Below, piece after piece: positions 7,725 to 16,199 of a DNA stretch of 64,000 bases. Source of the stretch: Muribaculaceae bacterium. Lineage in GTDB: Bacteria; Bacteroidota; Bacteroidia; Bacteroidales; Muribaculaceae. Made by a program: the position numbers and the translations under genes. Positions within the stretch are counted from its first letter, which is position 1. Each line of letters opens with the position of its first letter. The DNA lies in the NCBI GenBank assembly GCA_022509165.1, contig JAFLTT010000010.1, forward strand, positions 1 through 64,000. The letters run 5' to 3'. Under the pieces are notes generated by a model. It had not been told where the DNA came from, did no database searches, and saw only the letters and a list, made by a program, of their open reading frames with translations.

Positions 7725-8531
7725 TTATCTATAATTCTTATGAATGTCCTCTAAAATCAAACCGGCAATTGTGAGGCCAAAAATTGATGTGACATGCATC
7801 AGGCTTCCGTTGATTCTTGCCTTCGATGAACACCATTCATGATTAACCAACGAAGGATCACCCACACCATTTTCAGATTTAGGGCAAACGCATCTGTCAG
7901 TGCCGCAAGAAGATTCCTTTCCTTTGTTATCGATAAGTTCATCACTGTAGACACATAGAAATTTTTTTGCCGGATATCTTTTCTGTTTCTTAAATCTTTG
8001 ACGTAAGGCACGAGCCAAGGGACATCCTCTTACCTTCCAGAATTCTGCCACTTCAATCTTTCTGGGATCAATCTTCAGGGCTGCCCCCATAGAAGAAAAA
8101 AACTTACTTTTACTTCGAGTGGCATGAAGAATCAACGATGCCTTATCCTTTAAAGAATCGATAGCATCCACTACATAATCAAAACTATCCAAATCAAATT
8201 GATCTGCGGTTTCTTCGGAATAAATGGCTTGAATTGCATTCACCTCTACATCCGGATTTATTTCATGAAGTCTCTCCTTCAAAGCCTCCACCTTCACCAT
8301 ACCTATAGTCTTAGAGGTCGCCATCATTTGTCGGTTTATATTAGTGATGCACACCCTGTCACTGTCTACAATTGTGAGATGACCGATTCCGGATCTCACC
8401 AAACCTTCCGCACACCATGATCCCACCCCTCCTACACCGAATATTATAACTCGGGCTTTATCTAAGGAGGTCATCATTTCATCACCCAGTAAAAGACGGG
8501 TACGATTGAAAAATGGTTTTTTATTTCCCAT
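7725..8531 (-). CDS. tcdA: tRNA threonylcarbamoyladenosine dehydratase (ThiF/E1-like)
   Basis: 268 residues. It uses ATP to cyclise the t6A base at position 37 of ANN-decoding tRNAs to ct6A. The E1-like ATP-binding motif GVGGVGSWCAEGLVRSGIG is at about residues 32-50, followed by DSDRVCITNINRQ, which carries the Asp and Arg that contact ATP. The FDYVVDAIDSLKDKASLI segment is the typical second half. The Cys of RFKKQKRYPAKKFLC and the SSCGTDRCVCPKS cluster near the C-terminus are as in TcdA/CsdL. Convergent with cysS and divergent from the trp operon, so it is probably a single-gene unit. Confidence 0.92.
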   Translation of the reverse strand: MGNKKPFFNRTRLLLGDEMMTSLDKARVIIFGVGGVGSWCAEGLVRSGIGHLTIVDSDRVCITNINRQMMATSKTIGMVKVEALKERLHEINPDVEVNAIQAIYSEETADQFDLDSFDYVVDAIDSLKDKASLILHATRSKSKFFSSMGAALKIDPRKIEVAEFWKVRGCPLARALRQRFKKQKRYPAKKFLCVYSDELIDNKGKESSCGTDRCVCPKSENGVGDPSLVNHEWCSSKARINGSLMHVTSIFGLTIAGLILEDIHKNYR

Positions 8532-8578
8532 AATATGCTAATTGACTCCTATCTAATAACGCAAATAACTGTCTGAAA

Positions 8579-8610
8579 TTTGCAGATTTAAAATAATAGT
8601 ACTACTTTTG
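8579..8610 (+). promoter_or_regulatory. trp operon promoter
   Basis: An exact Bacteroidetes promoter: TTTG at 8579-8582, a 20-base spacer, and TACTTTTG (TAnnTTTG) at 8603-8610. It predicts a transcript start near 8616, about 27 bases before the leader peptide ATG, so the leader RNA would be about 190 nt. Confidence 0.75.
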
Positions 8611-8642
8611 CCAAACAAACAACCATAAAACTTGACAAACGT

Positions 8643-8714
8643 ATGGAATTTACCCATAAATTCAATCACATGTTTTATTGGTGGCATCGCAATTCAAACT
8701 TTCGATGCAGTTGA
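8643..8714 (+). CDS. trpL: trp leader peptide with tandem Trp codons
   Basis: A 23-codon frame begins at ATG 8643 and ends at TGA 8712-8714. Codons 13 and 14 are TGG TGG (8679-8684), preceded by Tyr and followed by His-Arg-Asn-Ser. A second in-frame ATG at 8670 would give a 14-residue version. In trp attenuation systems of other bacteria, ribosome stalling at Trp codons in such a peptide controls downstream RNA folding. Here the Trp codons end exactly where the first hairpin strand (8684-8689) begins. Coding support is position and composition rather than homology, but the fit to the attenuator geometry is strong. Confidence 0.75.
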   Translation: MEFTHKFNHMFYWWHRNSNFRCS

Positions 8715-8797
8715 ATCACGCTTGTATTTTCAAATATCAAATTTAATAAAATATCAACCATCGAAGTTAGAATTTTATCCGGCTTCGATGGTTTTTT
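8684..8797 (+). promoter_or_regulatory. trp attenuator: pause, antiterminator and terminator hairpins
   Basis: Four RNA segments were traced. Segment 1 GCATCG (8684-8689) pairs with segment 2 CGATGC (8703-8708). Segment 2, as TTCGATG (8701-8707), can instead pair with segment 3 CATCGAA (8759-8765), plus a G-U pair. Segment 3, as AACCATCGAAG (8756-8766), pairs perfectly over 11 bp with segment 4 CTTCGATGGTT (8783-8793), followed by T6 (8792-8797), which is the terminator. A ribosome stalled on the Trp codons at 8679-8684 would cover segment 1, free segment 2 for segment 3 and prevent termination. With Trp plentiful, 1:2 and 3:4 form and transcription stops before trpB. Confidence 0.75.
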
Positions 8798-8804
8798 ATG
8801 AGAT

Positions 8805-10001
8805 ATGAAACAATTTGAGACTATTCTACCGGTAGATGATCAAGGATATTATGGAGAGTTCGGAGGTGCTTACATTCCCGAAATTCTATACAGTAATATC
8901 AGCAACCTCCGAAAGGCCTTTACAGAGGCTATCCACGACCCGGACTTTACTAAAGAGATCGAGGCCTTGCTCAAAGATTATGTTGGGCGCCCCTCCCCGT
9001 TATACAAATCTGATGCCCTTTCTAAAAGATATGGGGCTAAAATTTATCTTAAAAGAGAAGACCTGAATCATACCGGGGCTCATAAAATCAACAATGCCAT
9101 CGGGAGTGCTCTATTAGCCAAGAGAATGGGGAAAACCCGACTTGTAGCTGAAACCGGAGCCGGACAACATGGAGTGGCCACGGCTACTGTGGCAGCACTC
9201 TTAGGGATGCCATGCGTTGTTTATATGGGAGCAACTGATGTGGAAAGACAACAGCCAAATGTGCAACGCATGAAAATGCTTGGTGCAGAAGTACGTCCGG
9301 TAAATTCAGGCAACAAAACTCTTAAAGATGCCACCAATGAGGCTATCAGAGACTGGTGTTGCAATCCTTCCGATACATTTTATGTTATCGGCAGCACAGT
9401 AGGACCACACCCTTATCCGGAAATGGTGGCTTATTTTCAATCCGTGATAAGCCGTGAAATACGCAAGCAATTAAAAGAAAAGGAAGGCCGGGAAAATCCC
9501 GACTATGTAGTAGCATGTATCGGAGGCGGAAGCAACGCAGCCGGAGCATTCTATCATTTCATCAATGAGCCTGAAGTAAAACTCGTGGCTATTGAAGCTG
9601 CCGGTCTTGGTGTAAATACTCCACACACCGCTGCATCCATTCTCACCGGGACACCGGGAATTCTGCATGGTTCTAAAACAATGTTGCTTCAGACAGAAGA
9701 TGGGCAGATAATCGAACCCTATTCGATTTCAGCAGGTCTTGATTATCCCGGAGTCGGGCCATTACATGCACATCTGGCAAAGTCAGGACGGGCTAAAGTA
9801 CTCGCAGCCACAGATGAAGAAGCACTTCAGGCAGCATATTTCCTTACAAGCAAGGAGGGTATTATACCGGCCCTTGAATCTGCTCATGCCCTCGCCGGCC
9901 TTGAGAAACTGAATTTTAAAGAAGATGATATAGTGGTGGTGAATCTTTCCGGACGTGGAGATAAAGATATGGCCACTTACATAAATAGTATGAGGAAATG
10001 A
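8805..10001 (+). CDS. trpB: tryptophan synthase beta chain
   Basis: 398 residues, full length. It condenses indole with L-serine to tryptophan using pyridoxal phosphate. The PLP lysine is in [17 protein letters not shown] (about residue 93), and the phosphate-binding loop is [10 protein letters not shown]; the ammonia/indole channel segment [16 protein letters not shown] is intact. This is the TrpB1 type that works with TrpA, encoded at the other end of the operon. First gene of the operon, starting 7 bases after the attenuator's T run, which makes premature termination directly control it. The 3' end overlaps trpE by 4 bases (ATGA), implying translational coupling. Confidence 0.98.
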   Translation: MKQFETILPVDDQGYYGEFGGAYIPEILYSNISNLRKAFTEAIHDPDFTKEIEALLKDYVGRPSPLYKSDALSKRYGAKIYLKREDLNHTGAHKINNAIGSALLAKRMGKTRLVAETGAGQHGVATATVAALLGMPCVVYMGATDVERQQPNVQRMKMLGAEVRPVNSGNKTLKDATNEAIRDWCCNPSDTFYVIGSTVGPHPYPEMVAYFQSVISREIRKQLKEKEGRENPDYVVACIGGGSNAAGAFYHFINEPEVKLVAIEAAGLGVNTPHTAASILTGTPGILHGSKTMLLQTEDGQIIEPYSISAGLDYPGVGPLHAHLAKSGRAKVLAATDEEALQAAYFLTSKEGIIPALESAHALAGLEKLNFKEDDIVVVNLSGRGDKDMATYINSMRK

Positions 10002-11389
10002 AAACAATTACTACCCTTATACCTGCAGACCTGGAAACTCCAGTGGGAATTTATCTTAAAATCAGGGATATTTTCCCTATGTCCGCGCTCCTTGAGAGTT
10101 CTGATTATCACACATCTCAAAACTCTATTTCATTAATTGGCATAGATCCGATAGCTTCTTTCAAGGTATTAAATGGTAAGATTGAAAAATCTTACAAAGA
10201 CAAAGAGACAGTAATCAATGACATCGAATCTACAGATGTAGTTGAAAGCCTTAAAAATTTCACTCAAGAATTTTCATCCCTCTCACTTTCGGATGTCACC
10301 AACGGATTACTGGGCTATACCGCATATGATGCTATAAAATATTTTGAACCCACTGTACCGGTTTCTAATCCAAGTGAAGCATTCGCCCATATACCGGATA
10401 TTTTTTATATACTTTATCGATTCATCATACAGATGAACCATTTCAGGAATGAAATGACCATTATTGAAAATATCCCGAAAGGTGAAGTATCACAGACTCC
10501 CCGACTTATCAGCATCCTTAAAAACAATAATGTGCCGCATTATGGTTTTGAGCCTTATGACGATTTGTCTTCTTCTATCACCGATGAAGAATTTAAGCAA
10601 ATAGTAGCAAAATGTGTGGAACATTGCAAAAGGGGTGATGTGTTTCAGATTGTACCCTCACGCAGATTCTCGCAAGGATTCAGAGGCGATGATTTTAATG
10701 TGTACAGGGCTCTACGTTCAATAAATCCTTCACCTTACTTATTCTATTTTGACTTCGGTTCCTTCCGTATTTTTGGGTCTTCACCAGAGACTCACCTGAG
10801 AGTGAAAGAAGGATACGCCTATATCGATCCTATAGCGGGAACCTTTAAAAGAACCGGTGACGACGCACGTGACAGTGAACTTGCCGAGGCACTTCTGGAA
10901 GATGAAAAGGAGAACGCAGAACATGTAATGCTTGTAGACCTTGCACGTAATGACTTGAGTCGGTCGGGTGGTAAGGTTTCAATTGAATTCATGAAACAGA
11001 TTCAATTCTATTCCCATGTTATTCACATGGTGTCGAGAGTAAAGGCGAAGTTACCTTCGGATGCCGATATTTTTCAGCTTTTTGCATCCACTTTTCCTGC
11101 CGGCACTCTGAGCGGTGCTCCTAAGGTCAGGGCAATGCAACTCATTGATTCCTTGGAACCCCATTCGAGAAAAATTTATGGAGGGTGTCTGGGTTATTTT
11201 GGTTTTGACGGCAGTTTGAACCAGGCAATAACCATTCGCACATTCATTAGTACCGGCAATCGTCTTTATTCACAGGCCGGAGCAGGAATTGTGGCTCATT
11301 CTTCACCTGAAAGCGAACTTCAGGAAACTAATAATAAACTTGGTGCATTGCGAAGAGCAGTAGACACAGCCTCTCGTTTCAATCCATAA
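9998..11389 (+). CDS. trpE: anthranilate synthase component I
   Basis: 463 residues. Converts chorismate to anthranilate with ammonia supplied by TrpG. The tryptophan feedback-site motif is present as LLESSDYH near residue 32, so the enzyme is probably feedback-inhibited. The chorismate-binding core is recognisable: [73 protein letters not shown] and [12 protein letters not shown]. It is separate from TrpG rather than fused. The ATG overlaps the trpB stop (ATGA). Confidence 0.97.
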   Translation: MKTITTLIPADLETPVGIYLKIRDIFPMSALLESSDYHTSQNSISLIGIDPIASFKVLNGKIEKSYKDKETVINDIESTDVVESLKNFTQEFSSLSLSDVTNGLLGYTAYDAIKYFEPTVPVSNPSEAFAHIPDIFYILYRFIIQMNHFRNEMTIIENIPKGEVSQTPRLISILKNNNVPHYGFEPYDDLSSSITDEEFKQIVAKCVEHCKRGDVFQIVPSRRFSQGFRGDDFNVYRALRSINPSPYLFYFDFGSFRIFGSSPETHLRVKEGYAYIDPIAGTFKRTGDDARDSELAEALLEDEKENAEHVMLVDLARNDLSRSGGKVSIEFMKQIQFYSHVIHMVSRVKAKLPSDADIFQLFASTFPAGTLSGAPKVRAMQLIDSLEPHSRKIYGGCLGYFGFDGSLNQAITIRTFISTGNRLYSQAGAGIVAHSSPESELQETNNKLGALRRAVDTASRFNP

Positions 11390-11400
11390 TCCCTCTTTTG

Positions 11401-11967
11401 ATGAAAATATTGGTATTTGACAATTACGATTCCTTCACCTATAATATTGTTCACGCTCTTCGTGAACTGGGCGTAAATCCGGATGTAATTCGCAATGACC
11501 GGATTAATCTTGATGAAGTAGAGCAATACGACAAAATCGTCATTTCTCCGGGTCCAGGCATACCTGAAGAAGCAGGCCTTCTGATGCCACTCCTTCAGAG
11601 GTATGCAGAGACGAAACCAATTTTAGGTGTGTGTCTTGGTCATCAGGCTATTGGCGAAAGATTTGGGGCAAAACTTTACAATCTGCCTGAAGTATATCAT
11701 GGTATTTCCACTCCTATTAAAGTGGTAAAGGAAGATTATATTTTCAATGATTTACCCCGCGATATACAGGTAGGAAGATACCATTCATGGGTAGTGGATA
11801 ACGAAGGATTCCCTAATGATTGCCTGGAAGTCACTGCCACGGATGATAAGGGAATGATTATGGCCATGCGTCATAAATTATTTGATATTCACGGTGTACA
11901 ATTCCACCCGGAGAGTGTGCTCACTCCACAAGGAATAAAAATAATTGAAAACTGGCTCAATCACTGA
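11401..11967 (+). CDS. trpG: anthranilate synthase component II (glutamine amidotransferase)
   Basis: 188 residues from the ATG at 11401; an in-frame TTG at 11398 would add one Met. Class I glutaminase that feeds ammonia to TrpE. The catalytic Cys is in GVCLGHQAIGE (about residue 78), and the His-Glu pair in VQFHPES near the C-terminus; the oxyanion strand ISPGPGIP is present. The absence of a fused phosphoribosyltransferase domain fits the separate trpD next to it. It lies 11 bases after trpE and 6 before trpD. Confidence 0.96.
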   Translation: MKILVFDNYDSFTYNIVHALRELGVNPDVIRNDRINLDEVEQYDKIVISPGPGIPEEAGLLMPLLQRYAETKPILGVCLGHQAIGERFGAKLYNLPEVYHGISTPIKVVKEDYIFNDLPRDIQVGRYHSWVVDNEGFPNDCLEVTATDDKGMIMAMRHKLFDIHGVQFHPESVLTPQGIKIIENWLNH

Positions 11968-11973
11968 AAAATC

Positions 11974-12969
11974 ATGAAAGATCTTTTATATAGGATGTTT
12001 GAACACGGGAATCTGTCACGAGAAGAAGCCCGTGATATCATGCTCAACATTGCCGACGGCAAATACAACGACAGTGAACTTGCAGCCTTTATGACTGTCT
12101 TCCTTATGCGAAGCATAACTACCGACGAACTCTCCGGCTTCCGGGATGCTATCTTGGAGCGACGTCTTCCGATAGATTTCGGCGACATTGAAGCTATCGA
12201 CATTGTAGGTACAGGTGGCGACGGTAAAAACACTTTTAATATCTCTACTGCATCTTGTTTTGTGGTAGCAGGGGCCGGAAGAAAGGTGGTGAAACATGGA
12301 AACTATGGTGCAAGTTCAGTTTCGGGAGCATCCAATGTACTTGAGCACCATGGAGTAAAATTTACTGCAGATACGGATAAGTTAGCAAAGTCACTTGAAG
12401 AAAGCGGAGTTTGCTATCTTCATGCCCCCTTCTTCAGTCCTGCGCTCAAAAGTGTGGCACCTGTAAGGAAATCTTTAGGAGTGCGAACTTTTTTCAATAT
12501 GGTGGGACCTCTTGTAAACCCGGTACGTCCGCGTCATCAATTACTGGGTGTATACAATCTAAAACTTATGAGGTTGTATAGCTATATTGCACAAAATGAA
12601 GATATTGCATGCACTGTGGTGCACTCTCTTGACGGATATGACGAAATCTCTCTAACTTCTCCTTTCAAGGTTTCCGGTAAGGATGGTGAAAGAATTTATT
12701 CTCCTGAAGATCTTGGATGGCCAACCGTTTCTCAGATTGATCTATGGGGAGGGAATACCATAGCCGAGGCTGCAAAGATTTTTGACAATGTATTGTCAGG
12801 TAAAGGCTCTATGGCACAAGAAAACTGCGTAGTGGCCAACAGTGCATTTGCTCTTCTTACTCTCGAACCTGAGTTATCATTCGCTCAGGCACGTAATCTG
12901 GCTGAGGAATCTATTCGCTCAGGCGCAGCTATAGATAAATTCAATAAATTTTGTGAAATCAACAGATGA
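11974..12969 (+). CDS. trpD: anthranilate phosphoribosyltransferase
   Basis: 331 residues, normal length. Transfers phosphoribose from PRPP to anthranilate. The PRPP/Mg-binding motif is GTGGDGKNTFNIST (about residues 76-89), followed by KHGNYGASSVSGASNVLEHHG, which contains the second conserved loop, and the anthranilate-site segment VRKSLGVRTFFNMVGPLVNP. The N-terminal helices (LSREEARDIMLNIADG) match the all-alpha domain of the family. The 3' end overlaps trpC by 4 bases (ATGA). Confidence 0.97.
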   Translation: MKDLLYRMFEHGNLSREEARDIMLNIADGKYNDSELAAFMTVFLMRSITTDELSGFRDAILERRLPIDFGDIEAIDIVGTGGDGKNTFNISTASCFVVAGAGRKVVKHGNYGASSVSGASNVLEHHGVKFTADTDKLAKSLEESGVCYLHAPFFSPALKSVAPVRKSLGVRTFFNMVGPLVNPVRPRHQLLGVYNLKLMRLYSYIAQNEDIACTVVHSLDGYDEISLTSPFKVSGKDGERIYSPEDLGWPTVSQIDLWGGNTIAEAAKIFDNVLSGKGSMAQENCVVANSAFALLTLEPELSFAQARNLAEESIRSGAAIDKFNKFCEINR

Positions 12970-13754
12970 ACGACATACTTCAAATCATAGCAGAAAATAA
13001 AAGAAGGGAGGTTGAGGCTCTGTTTCCTTCTAATTCGCGCCGACCCTTTTTCTCTCATGAAGGCCTCTGGCTAAAGCCGGTTTTTTCTTTATCGCAACGG
13101 CTTAAGGAAATACCCGGAGGGATAATTGCGGAATTCAAGCGTAGATCTCCATCCAAAGGAGATATAGCCCCAATGGCTGATGTGGCCGAAATTGTACCTC
13201 AATATCTTCAGGCAGGGGCAGCAGCCTCTTCAATACTGACCGATACACGTTTCTTCGGTGGTTCTCCTGCCGACTTGGCAGTAGCCCGGACCTTGGCTCA
13301 AGACATGCCTCTTTTACGCAAAGACTTTATAATCTCAAAAGTACAGATCGCTCAGGCAAGAAGCCTTGGGGCAAGCGCTGTGCTCCTTATTGCAGCTATC
13401 TTAAGTAAAAAGGAACTTGAAGAACTTAATGAATATGCTCATTTCCATAATATGGAGGCTCTGGTGGAGATACATGATATAAAGGAACTTGATAAAATCT
13501 CTTTTAAGCCTGATATGTTGGGTATTAACAACCGAAATCTATCTTCATTTCATACAAATATCCAACATTCTTTTGAGCTTGTAAACTCTTTACCCAAAGA
13601 TTGTATCCTGGTGGCGGAAAGCGGTATAAAAACTCCGGAAGATGCAAAAAGGCTGCGTGATGCAGGATTTACCGGATTCCTTATTGGAGAAGCCTTAATG
13701 TCCTCGCCTTCTCCCGGGGAGACTTTGAAGAGTTTTATTAATCAAATGATGTGA
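12966..13754 (+). CDS. trpC: indole-3-glycerol phosphate synthase
   Basis: 262 residues, a single-function TIM barrel (not fused to TrpF). Closes the indole ring from CdRP with loss of CO2. The family motifs are in order: IIAEFKRRSPSKGDI (catalytic Glu and Lys), ASSILTDTRFFGGSPADL, LLRKDFIISKVQIAQARSLGASAVLLI, MEALVEIHD, LGINNRNLSSF, VAESGI and GFLIGEALM. The ATG overlaps the trpD stop (ATGA) and its stop overlaps the trpF GTG. Confidence 0.97.
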   Translation: MNDILQIIAENKRREVEALFPSNSRRPFFSHEGLWLKPVFSLSQRLKEIPGGIIAEFKRRSPSKGDIAPMADVAEIVPQYLQAGAAASSILTDTRFFGGSPADLAVARTLAQDMPLLRKDFIISKVQIAQARSLGASAVLLIAAILSKKELEELNEYAHFHNMEALVEIHDIKELDKISFKPDMLGINNRNLSSFHTNIQHSFELVNSLPKDCILVAESGIKTPEDAKRLRDAGFTGFLIGEALMSSPSPGETLKSFINQMM

Positions 13755-14440
13755 TTCATTCCATGGTTAAGCCTGATAAAAAACCGCTAATCAAGATATG
13801 TGGAATGTGCTATCCGGATAATGTAGCACAGATTGCTTCATTAAAACCGGATTTTATGGGCTTTATCTTTTATCCTCTTTCTCCAAGAAACGCTTTATCC
13901 ACCCCCTCTTCCGTTTTTCTTCAGTTACCACCAGAAATTACACCTGTAGCTGTATTTGTAGACTCTTTATCTGATGAGATAATAGAAATCACATCGTCTC
14001 GAAATATTTCTGTGGTTCAACTTCATGGTAATGAATCCCCTGAATTTTGTGCCGGGTTAAAGGGAAAAGGCATCACGGTTATAAAAGCTTTCAAAATCCA
14101 AAATGACCCTGATACTTTTTCATTTGACCAACTCTCATCTTACGTGGGCAATGTGGATTATTTTCTTTTTGATACTGCAGGAAAGAATCAAGGAGGCAAT
14201 GGTATAAAATTCGACTGGAAGATTCTTTCTAATTATCATCTCACCACACCTTTTCTACTTAGCGGAGGAATCGGACCGGATGACAATGATTTGTCGGTAG
14301 ATGAAATTCATCCTCAATGTATAGGTATTGATATCAATAGCAAATTTGAAATCTCTCCGGGTGTAAAGGATGTGGACAAAGTATCCCAATTCTTAATAAC
14401 TATAAGAAATGAACAGACTGAATATTCTTCTAAAAAATAA
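13751..14440 (+). CDS. trpF: phosphoribosylanthranilate isomerase
   Basis: About 229 residues. Amadori rearrangement of PRA to CdRP. The catalytic Cys is in LIKICGMCYPDN and the catalytic Asp is in LFDTAGKNQGGNGIKFDW; the GFIFYPLSPRN and VQLHGNESPEFC segments are typical. The start is uncertain: GTG at 13751 overlaps the trpC stop as GTGA and continues the coupled pattern of this operon, while the ATG at 13763 would remove four residues. The product is a little long at the C-terminus, where it overlaps trpA by 32 bases. Confidence 0.94.
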   Translation: MIHSMVKPDKKPLIKICGMCYPDNVAQIASLKPDFMGFIFYPLSPRNALSTPSSVFLQLPPEITPVAVFVDSLSDEIIEITSSRNISVVQLHGNESPEFCAGLKGKGITVIKAFKIQNDPDTFSFDQLSSYVGNVDYFLFDTAGKNQGGNGIKFDWKILSNYHLTTPFLLSGGIGPDDNDLSVDEIHPQCIGIDINSKFEISPGVKDVDKVSQFLITIRNEQTEYSSKK

Positions 14441-15194
14441 GGGACAAGACTTATTATCTATATTTTTTACTGCCGGGTATCCTCAACTTGAAGACACTGT
14501 GCCTATAATCAAGGCTTTAGCTAAAGGAGGGGTGGATTTAGTGGAAATTGGTATACCCTTCTCCGACCCTATAGCTGACGGCCCGGTGATACAGGCAAGT
14601 AGTGCAATAGCTCTTAAAAATGGAATAACTCTAAAAAAAATTCTCTCCCAAGTTGCTGAGGCCCGTAAGGAAGTGCCGGATATGCCATTTATATTGATGG
14701 GATATCTTAATCCTATAATGAAATATGGGATTCAATCCTTTTTCAAAGATGCTCATGAAGCGGGAGTTGACGCTCTCATCATTCCGGATTTGCCATTCAA
14801 TGATTATATGCGGGATTTTAAAAGTTACAGTTCACTTTACGATCTTCCCGTTATAATGCTTATAACACCTGAAACTTCGGAAGAAAGAATCCATCTTATC
14901 GATGATCACTGCGATGGATTTATATATATGGTGTCGGCGGCTTCCACTACAGGAGCGAAAGACCGTTATACCCCGGAGCAATTGGATTATTTCAGGCGTA
15001 TAAACTCAATGAATCTGAAGCATCCCCGACTTATCGGGTTTGGTATTTCCAATCCTCTCACCTTATCACAGGCTTGTGATAATGCTGCAGGAGCCATAAT
15101 TGGGTCCCATTTCATAAAATGTCTTGACAAATCTGAAAACAATCCTGAAAAAGCAGTCAGCATGCTTTTAGATTCGATAGGCCGGACCCACTAA
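14409..15194 (+). CDS. trpA: tryptophan synthase alpha chain
   Basis: 261 residues. Cleaves indole-3-glycerol phosphate to indole and glyceraldehyde 3-phosphate; indole passes to TrpB. The signature LVEIGIPFSDPIADGPVIQ contains the catalytic Glu and Asp, and the phosphate loop residues appear in IGFGISN and GAIIGSHFIK. The frame begins inside the last 32 bases of trpF. It is the last gene of the operon, and its 3' end overlaps the convergent glycosyltransferase gene by 27 bases, with no clear hairpin terminator between. Confidence 0.97.
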   Translation: MNRLNILLKNKGQDLLSIFFTAGYPQLEDTVPIIKALAKGGVDLVEIGIPFSDPIADGPVIQASSAIALKNGITLKKILSQVAEARKEVPDMPFILMGYLNPIMKYGIQSFFKDAHEAGVDALIIPDLPFNDYMRDFKSYSSLYDLPVIMLITPETSEERIHLIDDHCDGFIYMVSAASTTGAKDRYTPEQLDYFRRINSMNLKHPRLIGFGISNPLTLSQACDNAAGAIIGSHFIKCLDKSENNPEKAVSMLLDSIGRTH

Positions 15195-16106
15195 TCTCCA
15201 GGCTCCCCGCCATCCCTTACGGGTGTATAAATAACTGAATAACAATAATATTTTCTCTTTTATTCCCTTTTCATTCAAAGCTTCTTGCATAAGTAAAGAA
15301 GCTGCTTTTTTATTTCCTTCCCTATAATAATGAGCGGCAAGTATTGCACGCCTGTAATCCAAAATCCTCTCTATCCTTTCCTTTCCTTCACTTCTTGAAT
15401 TTTCTATAGTCTTTTCCATTTCCCTTAAAGTGATCTCCCATTCCCCCTCCTTTTGGGAAAACCCACTTCCTGTGATAGATTCAGGCTGGGCATAAATTTC
15501 TGACATCACTTTATCAATCCCTATAATTTTTGGTTGGAGCAAAAGAAGGCGTAGTCCAAGTTCAAAATCATTCCATACTTTTATATCTTTTGTCCAACCT
15601 CCGGCCTTAATGAGAAAATCTTTCCTCACCATATATCCCTGGGGCCGCAGAAGAGTATGTATCAAATGACCCTCTATGGCATTATCCGGCATAAAAGGAG
15701 GAATGCGTGTGCTGCCGTCCAATTTATGAATTCTGCTTTTCCAACATACGATATCGGTATCTTTATTATTTTTCACGGCTTCTATTGCACTCTCAAGAAG
15801 ATCAGGATGCATTTCATCGTCTGAATCAAAAAAGATGAGAAAATCCCCCTCTGCATTTTCAAGTCCCTTTTGTCTGGCAGCACATGCACCTCTTTTATTT
15901 TCTGTGAGCAATTTCAGATTCACCCCCTTATGGATATACCTTTTCATCCAGCTTTTTACATTCGAATAAGTATTATCGCTTGAAGCATTGTCAACCACAA
16001 TAATCTCAAAGGGTAAAACAGTCTGACTGATTATACTGTCAAGGCTTCTCTTCACAAGCTCTTCACGGTTATGCACGGGAATTATAACACTCACTTTCTC
16101 CTTCAT
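15168..16106 (-). CDS. family 2 glycosyltransferase
   Basis: About 312 residues from the ATG at 16106 (MKEKVSVIIPVHNREELV); an upstream in-frame ATG at 16124 would add MCYFCI, which does not look like protein N-terminus of this family. The GT-A fold motifs are VIIPVHNREE, VVDNASSDNTY, RGACAARQKGLENAEGDFLIFFDSDDEM (the DxD-type metal site SDDE). Acceptor and sugar are unknown. Its head-to-head neighbour is a Wzx-like flippase, which suggests a cell-surface polysaccharide function. The gene runs convergently into trpA and overlaps it by 27 bases. No transmembrane segment is evident, so it is a cytoplasmic-face enzyme. Confidence 0.85.
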   Translation of the reverse strand: MKEKVSVIIPVHNREELVKRSLDSIISQTVLPFEIIVVDNASSDNTYSNVKSWMKRYIHKGVNLKLLTENKRGACAARQKGLENAEGDFLIFFDSDDEMHPDLLESAIEAVKNNKDTDIVCWKSRIHKLDGSTRIPPFMPDNAIEGHLIHTLLRPQGYMVRKDFLIKAGGWTKDIKVWNDFELGLRLLLLQPKIIGIDKVMSEIYAQPESITGSGFSQKEGEWEITLREMEKTIENSRSEGKERIERILDYRRAILAAHYYREGNKKAASLLMQEALNEKGIKEKILLLFSYLYTRKGWRGAWRLVGPAYRI

Positions 16107-16199
16107 AATGCAAAAATAACACATTAATTAATTTTTCTTTGTAAATTTCGTTTACCTTTTATATACCCCTTCTTTTCATAGTAAAATAAATCCTAACAA

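Noticed and set aside
8532..8804. T-box riboswitch before trpB
   Set aside because: No T-box sequence or specifier stem; the Trp-codon leader and hairpins explain the region better.
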